From Chitinolyticbacter meiyuanensis (GTDB lineage: Bacteria > Pseudomonadota > Gammaproteobacteria > Burkholderiales > Chitinibacteraceae), in the NCBI RefSeq assembly GCF_008033135.1, contig NZ_CP041335.1, forward strand, positions 4,035,925-4,099,924: a DNA stretch of 64,000 nucleotides, read 5' to 3'. This document shows, one piece after another, positions 62,383 to 64,000 of this stretch. Under the pieces are notes generated by a model. The model was not told the origin of the DNA, did no database searches, and was given only the letters and a program-made list of their open reading frames with translations. Within the stretch, counting starts at the first letter, position 1; each line of letters opens with the position of its first letter. Both the position numbers and the translations under genes were made by a program.

Positions 62383-63821
62383 GCACGCTGGACCTGTTCC
62401 TCGTCGATACGGCAGCCGTCACGCACTGGCGCTGGCAAGGCGGCACGCTGGTCGCGCTGGCACGGCATGCCACAAGCCAGCTCGACACCCTGCGCAGCCA
62501 GACGCTCGCCCGGCGCTGCGCGATTCTCGTCGATCTGCCAGACGAAGGCTTCGTGCTCGATGTGCACAACCACCTCAGCCGCCGTAACCAGATCGCGCGC
62601 AGCCGAATACGGCTGGCCGAACAATGGCGGCATACTCCCTATCGCCGTGCTCGCCCGCTCGCCGATGGCAAGTCCACGTTGCTGTGCGCCCTGCCGCAAT
62701 ACAGCAGCATCGATGCGCTGCTGGCAACGCTCAACGAATGCGACACCATCGTGCTTGGTGTTTATTCGGTTGCCCAACTGGTCGCAGACTTCGCACCGCG
62801 TGCAGCGGGACCGCGGCTGCTGGCCTTTGCTGCGCCGGGCGGTGGTCTGCGCCAGTGCTTCCAACTGGCTGGCGAACTGCGCTTCTCACGGCTGTCCGAC
62901 CACGGGCAGGACTACGAAGCATTGGCGGCGGATGAATACGCTGCCCATCTCGCAAGCGAGGTACGCCAAGCCAGCCACCATCTCGTCGCCGAACATCAGC
63001 TCACTCGTGGCGACACGCTGCGGATCACGGTGCTGGCGGGCGAGCAGAGCCATGCCATTGCCACTGCATTGCACGGTCTGCTGTACGACGAAGGCGGCTA
63101 CCACACTGATGCACTGCGCGTGGACCAGCTCGCCGGCGGGCAGCACGGATTGCTCGCAGCGCTCGCGGCGAGACTTGCGCATGCCTGCCCCGACAGCCAC
63201 TACGGCAGCCCGGCGCATCTGTATCGTCGCCGGCTGCAACGCTTGCTGCATCTGGGCAATAGGGCGGTGCTGGCCCTGGTGGTGGCTGCATTGGGCTACG
63301 CCTGCTACGCCCATTTTGAAACAGTCGACATCGTGGTCATGCAGCAGCAACTTGCCAGGGAGAGCGTGGCGAGACGCGACGAGATTGCGCGCCTGAGCCA
63401 AATGATCGGGCCGCACCTGGCCGAGACCGAGCAGATGGCCACGGTGCAGGAATTCGATCGGCGCTACATCAGCAACTGGCCCGCCTTGATCCCGCAATTG
63501 AAGGCGATCAGCCAGCAACTGGATGGCTTGCCCCGGCTTGCAATACAGCGGGTGCACTGGCAAGTCGAACTCGGCGAAACCGACGGCGCCGTGCCGCAGC
63601 CCACGGTTGAACTGGCAGGCAACGCCGCCCCGCCTTACCGGGCGGCCGCCAGCGAACTCGATACGCTGCGGCAACGACTTGGCGAGCAGTTACATGCATC
63701 CATGGTCGCCGAAAACCGACCGAGGGCGCTCGATGAAACCACTGCGCTGGAAGGTGAGGATAGCGACGAGGCGACGCACTTTGCGCTGCGTTTTCTCCTG
63801 CCACCGGAAGGCCGCCCGTGA
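62379..63821 (+). CDS. Pilus alignment protein with PilM/PilN-like features
   Basis: The product is 480 aa. The N-terminal 300 residues resemble an actin-like PilM/MshI-type cytoplasmic domain only loosely. One membrane segment (RAVLALVVAALGYACYAHFE, about 305-325) is followed by a coiled stretch and a periplasmic part as in PilN/GspL. This may be a fused PilM-PilN. It overlaps mshG by 4 bp. Confidence 0.55.
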   Translation: MSTLDLFLVDTAAVTHWRWQGGTLVALARHATSQLDTLRSQTLARRCAILVDLPDEGFVLDVHNHLSRRNQIARSRIRLAEQWRHTPYRRARPLADGKSTLLCALPQYSSIDALLATLNECDTIVLGVYSVAQLVADFAPRAAGPRLLAFAAPGGGLRQCFQLAGELRFSRLSDHGQDYEALAADEYAAHLASEVRQASHHLVAEHQLTRGDTLRITVLAGEQSHAIATALHGLLYDEGGYHTDALRVDQLAGGQHGLLAALAARLAHACPDSHYGSPAHLYRRRLQRLLHLGNRAVLALVVAALGYACYAHFETVDIVVMQQQLARESVARRDEIARLSQMIGPHLAETEQMATVQEFDRRYISNWPALIPQLKAISQQLDGLPRLAIQRVHWQVELGETDGAVPQPTVELAGNAAPPYRAAASELDTLRQRLGEQLHASMVAENRPRALDETTALEGEDSDEATHFALRFLLPPEGRP

Positions 63822-64000
63822 TGCCCAGCCGCCGCGAATTGCGCCTGTTCCATCGCGAGCTGGCCGTCATGGCCGCCGGATTGCTGCTTGCAATGCTGGC
63901 GGCAGCCTGGGCGCATGGGCAGTTGCGCACCGCCAAGGACAGCCACGCCGCCACACGCGCCAGACTGCTTGCCGACAACGCCGAATCGCTGCGCCTTGCC
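63821..64000 (+). CDS. PilO/GspM-like pilus protein (partial)
   Basis: The first 60 codons are present from ATG 63821. A charged N-terminus (MPSRRELRLFHREL) precedes one membrane segment (LAVMAAGLLLAMLAAAWAHG) and the start of a coiled region, the layout of PilO/MshJ-type proteins. It runs off the right edge. Confidence 0.5.
   Translation, partial: MPSRRELRLFHRELAVMAAGLLLAMLAAAWAHGQLRTAKDSHAATRARLLADNAESLRLA

Noticed and set aside
1..64000. tRNA, rRNA and CRISPR arrays
   Set aside because: No cloverleaf-like gene, rRNA segment or spaced direct-repeat array was noticed on reading; the island is in a protein gene, not a tRNA gene.

Overview
The window looks like the chromosome of a GC-rich betaproteobacterium. 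A mlaFEDCB-mlaA-ABC-ibaG-murA-hisG block, a short-form HisG and an MSHA-type pilus cluster suggest the Neisseriales (Chitinibacteraceae-like). That placement is inferred from gene content and style; there is no rRNA in the window.

Region 1 (1-14901, all minus strand) is one operon-like contractile tail cluster. In transcription order it encodes sheath, tube, a probable assembly protein, an Ala/Pro-rich protein, a gpD-like hub, several baseplate or peptidoglycan-contact proteins, a gpV-like spike, a three-repeat protein, gp25, gpJ, a large tail protein and a fibre with an S74-type C-terminal chaperone. No capsid, terminase or long tape-measure gene is visible, so a tailocin or extracellular contractile injection system fits better than a full prophage. 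The cluster continues off the left edge.

Region 2 (15.6-24.0 kb, minus strand) is housekeeping: hisG, a DUF4870 protein, murA, a 59-aa membrane peptide, an ibaG-like bolA gene, a YadH/YadG-type ABC exporter, and the complete Mla lipid-trafficking set mlaA, B, C, D, E, F.

Region 3 is a pilus operon on the plus strand (mshL, mshN-like, mshE, mshG, a PilM/PilN-like gene and a partial gene). Its first gene, the secretin, is split by a 32.5-kb island at 25333-57821. The island has 11-bp terminal inverted repeats (ATGTGGAGTAA / TTACTCCACAT) with 7-bp core-like sequences outside them. Removing 25333-57821 restores one exactly in-frame 579-codon secretin. The right end carries three overlapping genes matching the gamma-mobile-trio (GmtY, GmtZ, GmtX), so this appears to be a GMT-type island in a betaproteobacterium.

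Island cargo, left to right: an H-NS-like silencer; a LuxR-type regulator; an operon of an aldehyde-deformylating-oxygenase-like diiron protein, an ArsP-like organoarsenical permease, an ArsD-like chaperone, a fatty-acyl-reductase-like SDR and an ArsM-like methyltransferase lacking the usual arsenic-binding cysteines; a divergent pstSCAB set; an MMPL exporter fused to a LolA-like domain, with an outer-membrane barrel; a TrlF-type defence ATPase; a classical arsenic operon (arsR, arsI-like, two arsC, acr3, sulfurtransferase, MFS exporter); a broken SOS-associated peptidase gene with a small partner; and a HipA-type kinase with an HTH regulator.

The most interesting proposal is that the diiron protein, SDR, ArsM-like protein and ArsP, perhaps with the MMPL/LolA/barrel exporter, form an undescribed pathway that makes or handles a lipidic or alkyl organoarsenical. 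This is inference from family identity and co-location.
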